NCBI GenBank assembly: GCA_946122785.1
Contig: CAMGYJ010000011.1
Span: forward strand, 15,934,001-15,998,000
Reading direction: 5' to 3'
DNA: 64,000 nucleotides
From: Linum tenue
Taxonomy: Eukaryota > Streptophyta > Magnoliopsida > Malpighiales > Linaceae
Shown here: positions 10,440 to 20,660 of the stretch, one piece after another
Layout of the letters: every line of letters starts with the position of its first letter
Numbering within the stretch: the first letter of the stretch is position 1
Notes under the pieces: generated by a model
Told to the model about the DNA's origin: nothing
Seen by the model: only the letters and a program-made list of their open reading frames with translations
Database searches by the model: none
Translations under genes and position numbers: made by a program

Positions 10440-10895
10440 TTCACAGGTCATATTACGTAAAATACAATAGGCATTACGTAATGGTTACGTAACATATGAT
10501 AATCTTACGTAACAGTTGTAAAAGATCATAACGGAAGCCTAACGTAATAGAATGTGTCTTTACGTAATGAGTATTAACCTCGCGTTACGTAAAATGCTAA
10601 GTCATTACGGAAGCCTTATGTAACGCTACTGATTTAACTGTTACGTAAGAAATAACTGTCACAACGTAACCTTTACGTAATGGAAGGTCTTTTTACGTAA
10701 TGAGTATTAACCTTGCGTTACGTAAAGTGCTAAGTCATCACGGAAGCCTTACGTAACGCTTCCGATCTAACTGTTACGTAAGAAATAACTATCATTCCGT
10801 AACCTTTACGTAGTGAATGTGTATTTACGTAACAGTTGTAAAATATATTTACGGAATCCTTACGTAATGGAAGGTCTCTTTACGTAATGAGCATT
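10440..10895. repeat. Array of the palindrome TTACGTAA
   Basis: About fifteen copies of TTACGTAA or a close variant lie in 450 bp, for example at 10474, 10506, 10560, 10584, 10641, 10673, 10693, 10771, 10825 and 10880. They sit in longer units: a 133-bp period joins the blocks at 10561 and 10694 (shared GAGTATTAACCT, GCGTTACGTAAA, AAGTCAT, CGGAAGCC), and a unit around GTAACAGTTGTAAAA recurs about 320 bp apart. TACGTA is the A-box core of plant bZIP sites. No flanking TSD was recognised. It lies between a copia remnant and LINE-2. Confidence 0.85.
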
Positions 10896-10899
10896 AATT

Positions 10900-11430
10900 G
10901 TCGTATATTTTGCCATAAACTCATAGATATGAGAAACTACTTAGTAATTAATACTAACTAAACGCCGTACGCCTGCGTTCACACTTGTTATATGTACTTG
11001 GTATAGTATCATTTCCAAAATTTAGATTAATTTATGATCTAAATAGTAAACCTCAACGGGCGTACAGTAGCGTGAACACAGGCATATCATATGTCTGGCA
11101 TACGCCACCCTCAATCATATATATATATATATATATAGTGACGTCTATCGTACACCATGCAAAAGCTGGTGTATGTCGTACATCATACAATTTCCACCGT
11201 ATGCGTCCATCTCAACGGTCAGTATAAATGCGATAATTTATTTTATAAGTACACAAAAAACAGGATCCACATTTATGTTGCATATTTAATTCAAAACCTA
11301 TATTGCTTACAAACAAATAAAAATACCTAACATCATCCAATATGAGAAGGAAAAGCTTACAAACCAAGCCCAAAAAAGTAAAACGAACGTGTATACTCAT
11401 ACACGGTTGGCAGTGGGCGTCACATACTTA
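10900..11430. other. AT-rich spacer with short inverted repeats and an (AT)n run
   Basis: No gene is seen. A short inverted repeat pairs CGCCTGCGTTCACAC (about 10971-10985) with GCGTGAACACAGGCAT (about 11070-11085), suggesting a small hairpin or MITE core. An AT microsatellite occupies about 11117-11138. The segment AATTCAAAACCTATATTGCT near 11287 recurs in altered form at 15579, beyond LINE-2. Confidence 0.4.
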
Positions 11431-14400
11431 AATTTTTTTTTGATCGATTGGAGGCAAAAGCCAAGAACAAAGAGAGGGTTACAGGGGGGTTTGGGGGAGA
11501 TGGACAATGTTCCGAGGTAAAACCACACCTCGTTGATCATCCTGCAGAATGTGCATCAAAGGGGCTGGCGGGTCAACTAGTTCATACATACCATGGGGAT
11601 AGACGAGACCGTGCTTCGAGAGCCAGTCCGCAACTCTATTCCCTTCACGGTAAGTGTGTACTATATTGACCAACCAGTCCTGCGTAAGCAACCTGCGGAT
11701 AGATCTCAAAAGAGAGGCAAAGGGGTGAACATGGTCGAATCTATGCTGAATGAAGTCAATAGCTAGCCGGGAATCAGACTCAACAATGAGGAGCCTGAAT
11801 CCTCTCCTCCACGCCATCTCCAGACCCTGCTTGATTGCCCAAAGCTCTGCACAAGCCGCCGAACAATCACCAATGGAGTAGTAGAACCCCCCTAGCCAGC
11901 GTCGTTGATCATCTCTGAAGACTCCTCCTGCTGCCGCCTTCCCGGGGTTACCTTGAGAAGCTCCATCAACGTTAAGTTTGCACCAACCCCTAGGTGGTGC
12001 ACTCTAGCCAACATCAGCCTCGACCCTGGCCGGCTTTCGATTACCACGAAGCTGCAACGGTGAGGGAGCCATCCAGGCAGAGTGCCAAAGATTAACCTTA
12101 AGGTGGATAGCATGCCGCAGAGAGTGGGGAGACAAAAGCTTGCTACCATCGCTGAAGACACCTTCGTTCCGGTTCTTCCAAAGAGTCCACAGAGCAATGC
12201 TGAAGCTTGAGGCCCAGGGGACGCCATTACTGTCCGTCTTCGTGTTAAGGATATTCATGCGAACCCACTGATCAAGGTCTGCTGTCAGGAAATCCACCAT
12301 GTTGTTTTCTGGCACCTCTCTTGTCCAATAGAAGAGGGAGGTCGGGCAGTCCCTCAGGATATGAAGTTCGGTCTCTGGCACATTAACACACCTGGGACAA
12401 AAAGGATTAGGAGCTATGTGCCTTTCGAACCTCCTTTTGTTGGTGTTGATGCGATGGAGAAGAACCAGCCAAATGAAGTGTCTAACGCGCTCCGGAACTT
12501 GAAGGTTCCACACTGCTTTCCAGGTCTGCTGATCTGTAGTCTGAGGCGCAGGGAAGGCAATCCGGTAAGCCGATTTAGCTGTGAAATCCCCGGTAGAGGT
12601 GGGCTGCCAGCATAATCTGTCTTCTTCAGTGGAGAGCGGATCAGTAGCTATCGCCGTGATCTTATCCATGACATCCGTTGGCAGCCATTGTTGGAGGAGC
12701 TCCACCCGCCATTGGCCGTCATCATTCATGTAAGCAGCTACTGGTTTTTGAGCCTCCATCTCCGCGATCGGCGACACTGCAACATCCCTCAGTGGTACCT
12801 GCAAAGCCCAAATGTCAGTCCAGAACTTGGTGTTCTTCCCATTTGAAATGTTCCAAGCACATCCTTTCCGGAGAATAGGATTAGCTTTGGTTATGCTTTT
12901 CCAGGTAAAGGAACTTCCCTGTTTCCCCTCGAGCATTGAAAGTCCTTCTCTATTCCGCCCGTACTTCCCCCGCACGACTTGAGTCCACAAAGTATCTTTC
13001 TCTTGCAGAACCCTCCATCCGCTTTTTGCCAGGAGCGCTGTATTTGAGTGTCTTAGCGAACGAAGACCAGCTCCTCCGTTCTCTTTCGGTTCGAGGAGCT
13101 TCTTCCATCCCACGAGGTGAGAGTGCTTTTTGTCCTCTGTGTCGCCCCAAATGAAATTCCTGTTGATCTTGTCAATCTCCTTGCATACTGAGTATGGGAG
13201 CATCTCTGTCTGCATGGAATAGACAGGAATGGAGGTAGAGACTGAACGTACAACAGTTAAGCGAGCAGCAAGAGAGAGTTTCTTAGCTTTCCAGGATGAG
13301 AGCTTCCTCTGAACCTTCAGGATTAGCTCTCTGTATCGGTCTTTGGTGACTCGAGAATTAATGGCCATGACACCCAGGTATCTCCCTATATCTGAGGTGA
13401 GAGGGATCCCTGCTCGGTTGCTGTAGGCAATAGCGGTGTCTCTCGGCACATTAGGTGAGACAAAGATCAGTGATTTCTGAAGGTTCACTCGTTGTCCCGA
13501 GCTAGAACAAAACTCCTCCATGCACTCCTTAATAAGTGCTATCTGACCAAGCCCCGCCTCCGCAAAGAGTATCAGATCATCTGCAAAAAAAAGATGGGAG
13601 AGTTTTGGGCCACCGGGGGAGAGGGTCAAGGGTTTCCAACGTTTTTCCTCGATGGCCTGGTCAATTCTATGAGAAAGACGTTCCATGCACAAAACAAAGA
13701 GATAGGGGGAAAGAGGATCTCCCTGTCGAACACCTCTGCTGGGGGTGAGAGCATCTGAGAGCTCTCCATTCCAGGCTATACGCATCCTATTCTTTTCAAC
13801 ACAGAACATGATGCAGTTGATCCAGGAGCTGGGAAGACCGATCTCCATCAAAGTGTCTCGGAGAAAGTCCCATCGAAGTCTGTCGTAGGCCTTCTCCAGG
13901 TCAATCTTTATCACCACTCCACCTCTTCGCCCTTTTCGCTTCCTGAGAGAGTGCAGAATCTCTTGGACGACGATGATATTGTCTGTCGTTTGTCGTCCTG
14001 GGATGAAGCTGCTTTGTCTTGGAGAAATCCACTTCCGCATAAGAGGCTTGAGGCGGTGAGTCATCGCCTTGGTGATGGTTTTCAGACTCACATTGTTGAG
14101 CGAGATTGGTCTAAGCTGCGTTACCATTTCCGGTCTGTCCACTTTGGGAATGAGGACAAGAGTAGACTCCGTGATTGATTCTGCGAGCTGGCCTGTATAA
14201 AAAAACTCCAAAGCCATGTTAGTCAAAGTCTTACCCACCGTAGCCCAGTTACTTTGGTAGAACAAAGCTTGGAATCCATCCGGTCCAGGGGCTTGCAAGG
14301 GTTTCATATCCATGATCGCCCGGTAGATATCCGCCGCAGTAAAAGGACGAAGGAGGCAGATCATCTCCTGCTGGGAGGCCCGAGGAAAACGATTCTTGGG

Positions 14401-15424
14401 CATGTGGTCGACATATGGGGAGGAGTCCTGCAAAAACAGAAGCCGGTAGTAGTCGAAAACGTGTTTAGCGAGGGCTGCCGGTTCCATGATCCACTCTCCT
14501 GCAGAATCCTTGAGGGCTTTGATTTTGTTTTTTCTCTTGCGGATGCTAGCTTGTTGATGGAAATACCCGGTGTTCCGATCGCCAAACTTGACCCAATTCT
14601 CTCTCGATCTCTGGAACCATATCATCTCTTCTTGTTCCATCACTTTATCGAGCTCCTTTTCCAGCTTAGTGAGCAGTTTAGCAAGTCCAGGCTCGAAAGC
14701 AGCTGCTAGGCGCGTTTGTACGCCTTTGATCCTGTTCAGTAGCCTTCGTTTTTGCTGGAACAGGTTGCCCACTGTGCTTTTGCTCCACTCCTTGAGGTGA
14801 CTAGTCGTGGCCTGCAGAGCCGCGTGCAGGGAGCTGTTAGGATCCCAAATACCTGCCAAAAAGGGGGCAAAATTATCATGTGCGAGCCAGGCGGCCTCAA
14901 ATCTAAATGGACGAAGAGAAGAGTTGATAGAGCTCCGTCCCCCAGTGGAGGTAAGGATAGGGGAGTGATCCGACTGCAGCCGCGGAAGATGAACAACTGC
15001 AGAATTCGGAAACAACTCATTCCAAGACGTATTGCAGAGACTCCTATAAATCCTGCTGGCTTTGTAAGTTCTCGCAGCATCTCCTCTTGACCACGTGAAG
15101 CGAGGACCTGAGAAGCCTAGATCAACCCAGTTAGCCTGATCGATAAAATTGTTAAAGGCTTGGCAGCGACGAGCAGTACTTGCCGTGCCCAACCCGGACC
15201 TCTCATTCAGAGATCTGACCGCATTAAAATCCCCGGTTAGCAACCACGGCAGAGAAATCGTGGAGCTATAGCTAATAAGAGAATTCTAAAGGCTCGGCTG
15301 CAATTGATAGTTAGGAGAAGCATAGATAGCAGTAAGATAAAAACTCGGAAAGTTGGCGGTAGTAATCCTGGCCGTGAGGTGCTGAAAGCAAGCAGAGGTG
15401 ATTTCTACATCGAAAACTTTCCTG
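11431..15424 (-). mobile_element. LINE-2: L1-like retrotransposon, 5'-truncated
   Basis: Same family as LINE-1. The T run at 11431-11440 marks the poly-A tail, followed inward by a short 3' UTR and the ORF2 stop at 11479. The 5' end lies inside the endonuclease domain, near 15424, where LINE-like coding sequence stops and scrambled short repeats begin. ORF1 and the first part of the endonuclease are absent. I found no convincing TSD. Confidence 0.88.
11479..15420 (-). pseudogene. LINE-2 ORF2, nearly continuous frame
   Basis: A single reading frame runs from the truncation point to the stop with only two interruptions, both TAG: near 15283-15285 in the endonuclease, where LINE-1 has Trp, and at 12004-12006 just before RNase H. 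The stretch between them gives 1079 codons. Domains: endonuclease C-terminal half (LLTGDFNAV, SDHSPIL), reverse transcriptase with FADD (13576-13587), zf-RVT (CPRCVNVPETELHILRDCP), and RNase H with Asp, Glu and Asp in NVDGA, AELWA and VESDSR. The missing endonuclease N terminus means it could not act alone. It is far less damaged than LINE-1, so it is younger or was better preserved. Confidence 0.88.
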
Positions 15425-15581
15425 TTTTGTTGAGATAGTATAATTATAATTATAGTTAATGTTACACCATACTTTCCTGTTTTGAGGTGAATTTCTACGT
15501 CGAAAGCAGAGGTGAAAGCAAGCAGAGGTGATTTCTACATCGAAAACTTTCCTCAAACTTTCCTGTTTTGAGGTGAATTCA
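15384..15581. repeat. Scrambled direct repeats at the LINE-2 5' junction
   Basis: A block of about 40 bp (starting GAAAGCAAGCAGAGGTGATT) occurs at about 15384-15423 within the LINE and again at about 15513-15552 outside it. The segment CTTTCCTGTTTTGAGGTGAA also occurs twice. This looks like template jumping or repeated priming when the 5' end was resolved. Confidence 0.6.
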
Positions 15582-15599
15582 AAACCGATACTGCTTACA

Positions 15600-16049
15600 T
15601 AAATAATTATAATTAATTGACATAGTATTCCATGTTTTGTTGAGAAATTATTCAATAGGGAGTCGATGTTTCATAAGATACGCATTAAGCTACACCATTA
15701 ATATTTTCAAAGAGTGATTATAACAACAACAAAAAAATCAATGACAAATAATTTAATTAATTAGATCAATCGATAATAATAAAAAACTCAATATGTTTAC
15801 ATGCAGAGCACAAAGCTAGTATATATTGGAGTTTTAACACACCCGTTTTCTCCATTAAAAAAATGAAATGGGGGCAATTTTAGGAAAGAGATGTAGACAA
15901 AGATCTATAAATTTTCTTATTTTTTTATAAATTTTTTTTATCATAGATCAATCTAATGATTAAAGTTAGGTGTGGTATATAACTAAAAATAACAATAACT
16001 AAATCTCTAGCCAATTTGATTGTTCCAAAAGAAGGTTTTTCTCTCTCAT
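15600..16049. other. AT-rich spacer
   Basis: Very AT-rich sequence with no recognisable gene, repeat family or promoter. It separates LINE-2 from the foldback element. Confidence 0.4.
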
Positions 16050-16058
16050 TATTTATTA

Positions 16059-17191
16059 GGACTTTGCTATGGTGACATGCATGTCACGGTGACATGCACT
16101 TTTCGGTCGACCTAACCTCATATAGGATTAGATCGACCTAATCTGTTGTTTCAGTGTAAAAACAGTTTCATGGTGTCTACTTTGGAGATTCATATCTTAC
16201 AATTGGCTAGATGGAAATTGGAAATTAAAGGCTTGTTTTGAAGCTGAAGTGTCCCTCTACACATTAAAGTACTTGGGAGCTCAATAGAAAGTCCAGAAGA
16301 CCATTTTTTAACCTGACCAAAAGGCTATGCCAAAACTGGGAAACTGCCTGAAAATGGCTAAGTCTGGCAACGTGTTTGTCAAGCCTACTTTGGAGCTCAA
16401 TTTGAGAAGCATGGATGCGAGTCAAGTCCAGGGGCCTTTACCACGTTAAATTACGTATTTTTTATACAAAGGCAAGGCATTGGATGAAAGATTGAATATC
16501 TTTAAGGCTTCAAACAAAAGGCTCGAAGTTGCTACGAAGGCTGTTTTACTGGAAGCTTGCTTGTGCTCGTAGTCTGCCAGAAAAACAACCTTCGTAGCAA
16601 CTTCGACCCTTTTGTTTGAAGCCTTACAGATATCCAATATGTCATACAATGCCTTGAATTTGTATAAAAACATACCTAATTTAACGTGGTAGAGGCTCCT
16701 GGACTCGACTCGCATTCATGCTTCTCGAATTGAGCTCCAAAATAGGCTTCACAAACACGTTTTCAGACTTAGCCATTTCCAGGCAGTTTCCCAGTTTTGG
16801 CATAGCCTTTTGATGAGGTTCAAAAATGGTCTTCTGGACTTCCTATCGAGCTCTCAATCACTTCAATATGTAGAGGGACACTTCAGCTTCAAAACAAGTC
16901 ATTAGTCTTCAATTTCCATCTAGCCAATTGTATGATATGAATATCCAAAGTAGGCACCATGAACTGTTTTTACACTGAAACAACAGATTAGGTCGACCCG
17001 ATCCTATATGAGGTCGACCGAATCCTAAATGAGGTCGACCAGATCCTATATGAGGTCGACCGAATCCTAAATGAGGTCGACCATATCCTATATGAGGTCG
17101 ACCGAATTCTAAATGAGGTCGACCTAATCCTAACTGAGGTCGACCAGAAAGTGCAAGTCACCGTGACATGCATGTCACCGTAGACACACCC
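16059..17191. mobile_element. Foldback Mutator-like element with ~490-bp inverted arms
   Basis: Almost the whole element is one long inverted repeat. The left arm (16059 to about 16553) and right arm (about 16585-17191) are near-complementary and meet at a short loop around 16555-16585. The ends begin GGACTTTGCTATGGTGAC and, reversed, GGGTGTGTCTACGGTGAC. A perfect 9-bp TSD TATTTATTA (16050-16058 and 17192-17200) flanks it, as expected for Mutator-like elements. It encodes no transposase, so it would need one in trans. The right arm is about 110 bp longer because of a 21-bp tandem array. Confidence 0.88.
16990..17150. repeat. 21-bp tandem array in the right arm of the foldback element
   Basis: Eight AGGTCGACC-led units with period 21 bp, the first at 16990 and the last at 17137. 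The unit tails alternate between CTATATG and CTAAATG, giving a 42-bp higher-order unit. The left arm holds only about two units. Because 21 is a multiple of three, a false open frame of 61 codons spans the array. Confidence 0.9.
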
Positions 17192-17200
17192 TATTTATTA

Positions 17201-17524
17201 TTCCTTCCCATTATAGCAAACAACCCTATCTTTTAAGTTTCAACCCATAAAGTATATTTCGGAAAACCTATAAGATGATATCCACTTTATCATATATTTT
17301 TTTAAAACCTTGTCATGATAGTATCATGAGTATTTTTTGTTTTAAGATAATTTATTATTTTAAGATGAGGACCTAACTACAAATGTTGTGAATGTTGTTT
17401 CATATATGTCAATGAAAATATGGAGTGTGGGTTTACGAAAAAAAAAATCTTCAAACAACATACTTAATGGCTAAATCCAAATGTGATTGTGAAAATAATC
17501 TTCGTATAATTGGTAATAGTAGTT
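17201..17524. other. AT-rich spacer
   Basis: No gene is seen. The segment near 17443-17500 (ACATACTTAATGGCTAAATC, then CCAAATGTGA) resembles 42495-42535, which lies downstream of the second S-protein gene. This may be shared flank from an old duplication. Confidence 0.35.
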
Positions 17525-17533
17525 GTTTAAACC

Positions 17534-19573
17534 GGGAATGGATCAGATCAGTAACCTTATAGTGAGTAACCATGAGTAACCCATCCACATCAGCATGACA
17601 TCAACATCCTCTCTCTCATGGAAAGCCTTTAATTTTTCCCTCTTTAATCTTTGACGGACGATTTCTCGCTCATTTTAAGTCGAAATTTAAATTTTTTTGC
17701 ACAGTTAGATCAGATTAATTGTGCTCTTCAAAATGATATCCACTTTAATATATTTTTCGAACAAAAAAAATTGAGCCATTTTTCACCAGCCTATACCATA
17801 TGGTATTGACTGTTATTGAAATAAAAGCATACCTATGTTTTGAAAAACGTACCATGGTGGTATGAACAAACCAATACTGTAGGATGGTTGAATACATGAT
17901 AGTAGAAGTATATTAATTGTAATTTACGACTTTTAACAATGTATACCACACAATACCACCCCGTACCAGGGTGGTATTGTATGGTATTGTGTGGTATTTT
18001 TTGGTCCTGTAATTTGTTCACCCAGAAATTTGTAGATCCAATAGATCATGATGAACTCGTCCCTTCTGTGCAAACGTTTTCAAAAACGAATTAAAAACGA
18101 AGAAGATACCATACAATACCACCCCGTACCAGGGTGGTATTGTATGGTATTGTGTGGTATTTTTTTATCCTGTAATTTGTTCACCCAGAAATTTGTAGAT
18201 CCAGTAGATCATGATGAACTCATCCCTGCTGTGCAAACGTTTTCAAAAACGAATTAAAAACGAAGAAGATACCATATGGTATGTAGTTGGTACCGAGAGG
18301 CCAGAATTTTTTTCCCCTAAAAAAATATTGAAAATTGATCTCATTTTGTAGAGCACGGTGAACTCGTTCCATCTGTGCAAAAAAAATTAAAATCCGAGTT
18401 AAAACGAAAAAGATATGAGTCAATTAAGAAAACTAGTGAAAATAAAAATAGCCTTTAATTCTCCATCCTTAGATCTGGATTTTCTAAATGAAGGGTCCAG
18501 ATTTGGTTATTGATGGGTGCATAACCCATGGTTATGCACCCTATCTTGAGTGGAACGGATCAGGTGAGTAACCTTATGGTGAGTAACTATGAGTAACCCG
18601 TCCACATCAGCATAACATCAGCATCCTCTCTCTCATGGAAAGCCTTTAATTTTTCCCTCTTTAATCTTTGGCGGACGATTTCTCGCTCATTTTAAGTCGA
18701 AATTTAATTTTTTTTTTTTGCACAGTTAGATCAGATTAATTGTGCTCTTCAAAATGATATCCACTTTGATATATTTTTCGAACAAAAAAATTTGAGTAAT
18801 TTTTTACCAGTCTATACCATATGGTATTGACTGGTATTGAAATAAGAGCATACCTATGGTTTGAAAAGCGTACCATGGTGGTATGAACAAACCAATACTG
18901 TAGCATGGTTGAATACATGATAGTAGAAGTATATTAATTGTAATTTACGACTTTTAACATTGTATATCACACAATACCACCCCGTACCAGGGTGGTATTG
19001 TATGGTATTGTGTGGTATTTTTTGGTTCTGTAATTTGTTCACCCAGAAATTTGTAGATCCAATAGATCATGATGAACTCGTCCCTTCTGTGCAAACGTTT
19101 TCAAAAACGAATTAAAAACGAAGAAGATACCATACAATACCACCCCGTACCAGGGTGGTATTGTATGATATTGTGTGGTATTTTTTGGTCCCGTAATTTG
19201 TTCACCCAGAAATTTGTAGATCCTGTAGATCATGATGAACTTATCCCTGCTGCGCAAACGTTTTCAAAAACGAATTAAAAACGAAGAAGATACCATATGG
19301 TATGCAGTTGGTACCGAGAGGCCAGAATTTTTTTTTCCTAATAAAATATTGAAAATTGATCTCATTTAGTAGAGAACGGTGAACTCGTTCCATCTGTGCA
19401 AAAAAAATTAAAATCCGAGTTAAAACGAAAAAGATATGAGTCAATTAAGAAGGCTAGTGAAAATAAAAATAGCCTTTAATTCTCCATCATTAGATCTGGA
19501 TTTTCTAAATGAAGGGTCCAGATTTGGTTATTGATGGGTGCATAACCCATGGTTATGCACCCTATTTTGAGCC
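17534..19573 (+). mobile_element. Head-to-tail dimer of a ~1.02 kb element in one 9-bp TSD pair
   Basis: Two direct copies (17534-18550 and 18551-19573) are offset by about 1017-1021 bp. The whole pair is flanked by the perfect 9-bp duplication GTTTAAACC (17525-17533 and 19574-19582), and that sequence is absent at the inner junction. Each copy starts with a GGAA(T/C)GGATCAG-type end and ends CCCTAT(C/T)TTGAG(CC). Near its end each copy has the palindrome GGTGCATAACCCATGGTTAT. No transposase is present. The 9-bp TSD points to a Mutator-like mechanism; the family is not identified. Each copy also carries an internal ~163-bp tandem repeat. Confidence 0.8.
18106..18150. repeat. Perfect 19-bp-stem hairpin
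   Basis: ATACCATACAATACCACCC (18106-18124) pairs exactly with 18132-18150 across a 7-base loop. A near-identical hairpin lies in the second copy of the dimer (about 19127-19171, one mismatch), and shorter forms lie at about 17950-17985 and 18972-19006. The hairpin sits at the start of the internal 163-bp repeat unit. Confidence 0.9.
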
Positions 19574-19782
19574 GTTTAAACCAAAATCATTATATATGAA
19601 ACATTCAATAGAAAATTCAAATTTATTAAAAAAAAAATCAAATAGTTATCAATGTCCTACAAACCATATCTAGAACTCCCGCTCACATAAATGAGAGAAA
19701 AACATTGGACCATTTATGTTCAATAGAACTCCCAAAAGACTATCTATAATAACATATTTGAAAACCAACACTGGTTGTGGTT

Positions 19783-20217
19783 CTATTCCATTAGACTACC
19801 TGGGTTCCACTGATAACAAAAGTCGAAAACACGAGTGGCGGTGTCATATAAACATGGACCATTTTGCTTGACAATCCATTGACAGTTGCTACAACGCTGG
19901 GAATCTCTATTCCAGATGTAGATGTCATACCAGTGAACCTTTCCATCTCCCCACTCCATGGCACAGTAGAATTGTGTAGTATGAAAGAGATTTGGACGAA
20001 ATTTCCAAGAGACGCCATAATGTGGCTTTAGCACATGGAGCCCGAGATCGTCGTCTTTAGACTTGCAATGAAGCCTCAGTTCTTGCCCTCCTTCCAGCTC
20101 ATTCCACACTACCACATGTGTTTTATGATAACCAAATTCAATCCAGCTCCTCGCCTCAGTGAAAGTTGTTACTATTAGTAATAGGAGGACAACCGAAAAG
20201 CAATTAAGCATATGCAT
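19783..20217 (-). CDS. S-protein homologue (plant self-incompatibility S1 family), secreted
   Basis: A 144-residue protein with an N-terminal signal peptide (about residues 1-22, a Leu/Val-rich core then TEARS). The mature part shows the S1 family pattern: LRLHCKSKDDDLG near residue 50, FRPNLF then FYCAMEW near 75-88, a VHWYDIY block, and cysteines at 51, 85, 109, 112, 122 and 134. The family includes the stigmatic S determinant of poppy, but most members have unknown roles as small secreted cysteine-rich proteins, often expressed in reproductive tissue. Length and single exon are normal. The ATG at 20217 is close to a TATA-like box. A second paralogue lies at 43495-43950. Nothing appears broken. 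Confidence 0.9.
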   Translation of the reverse strand: MHMLNCFSVVLLLLIVTTFTEARSWIEFGYHKTHVVVWNELEGGQELRLHCKSKDDDLGLHVLKPHYGVSWKFRPNLFHTTQFYCAMEWGDGKVHWYDIYIWNRDSQRCSNCQWIVKQNGPCLYDTATRVFDFCYQWNPGSLME

Positions 20218-20266
20218 TGTTGTTTCTTTCTTTGTTTGATTACTATATGAGGATTTGCATTTCCTT

Positions 20267-20276
20267 ACTTATAGGT
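20267..20276 (-). promoter_or_regulatory. TATA-like box of S-protein gene 1
   Basis: On the minus strand CCTATAAGTAAG lies about 50 bp upstream of the ATG at 20217. This would leave a 5' leader of roughly 20-25 nt, short but acceptable. No other element is clear. Confidence 0.45.
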
Positions 20277-20299
20277 GGATTGATGCACGTGATCGAGGC

Positions 20300-20660
20300 T
20301 ATTTTATTGTGAAAACTCGTTCCATAAATCAATGAGTAAGATGGATGGTTGATGATAGTAACATAATTAATGGATAGAAAAATATCATTATTTTTGCATT
20401 GAATTTCGGAGAATTTGACCATTCAGTTTAGAACTATCTCCTACAATAAGAACCTATAAACTAATGATGAGTTGTATATGATTTTTTTTTTGTTGACAAA
20501 ATCTACCGACTACATTAAAATTTCACATTTATATTGAACTTTGCCAGCCAATTATATCATCCTAAATAATTTTAACAACTTGGTATAAATCTTATCTAGA
20601 GAGTTGTATTGTTCAATGAGAGGGAAGAGAGGAAAAGAAATGTTCTCTTTTTAGATGTTA
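20300..20660. other. Upstream region of S-protein gene 1
   Basis: AT-rich, with no gene. It ends at the A of a host A|T dinucleotide where the Helitron-like element begins. Confidence 0.4.

Noticed and set aside
16990..17150. CRISPR-like regular repeats
   Set aside because: Units are contiguous 21-bp tandem repeats without unique spacers, in a plant transposon arm.
16988..17173. Repetitive 61-codon frame (RIRSTS-type repeats)
   Set aside because: Produced by the 21-bp tandem array in the foldback element; the period is a multiple of three.
17833..19444. Paired 60-72-codon frames recurring about 1021 bp apart
   Set aside because: They recur because the whole element is duplicated; no start context, domain or coding character.
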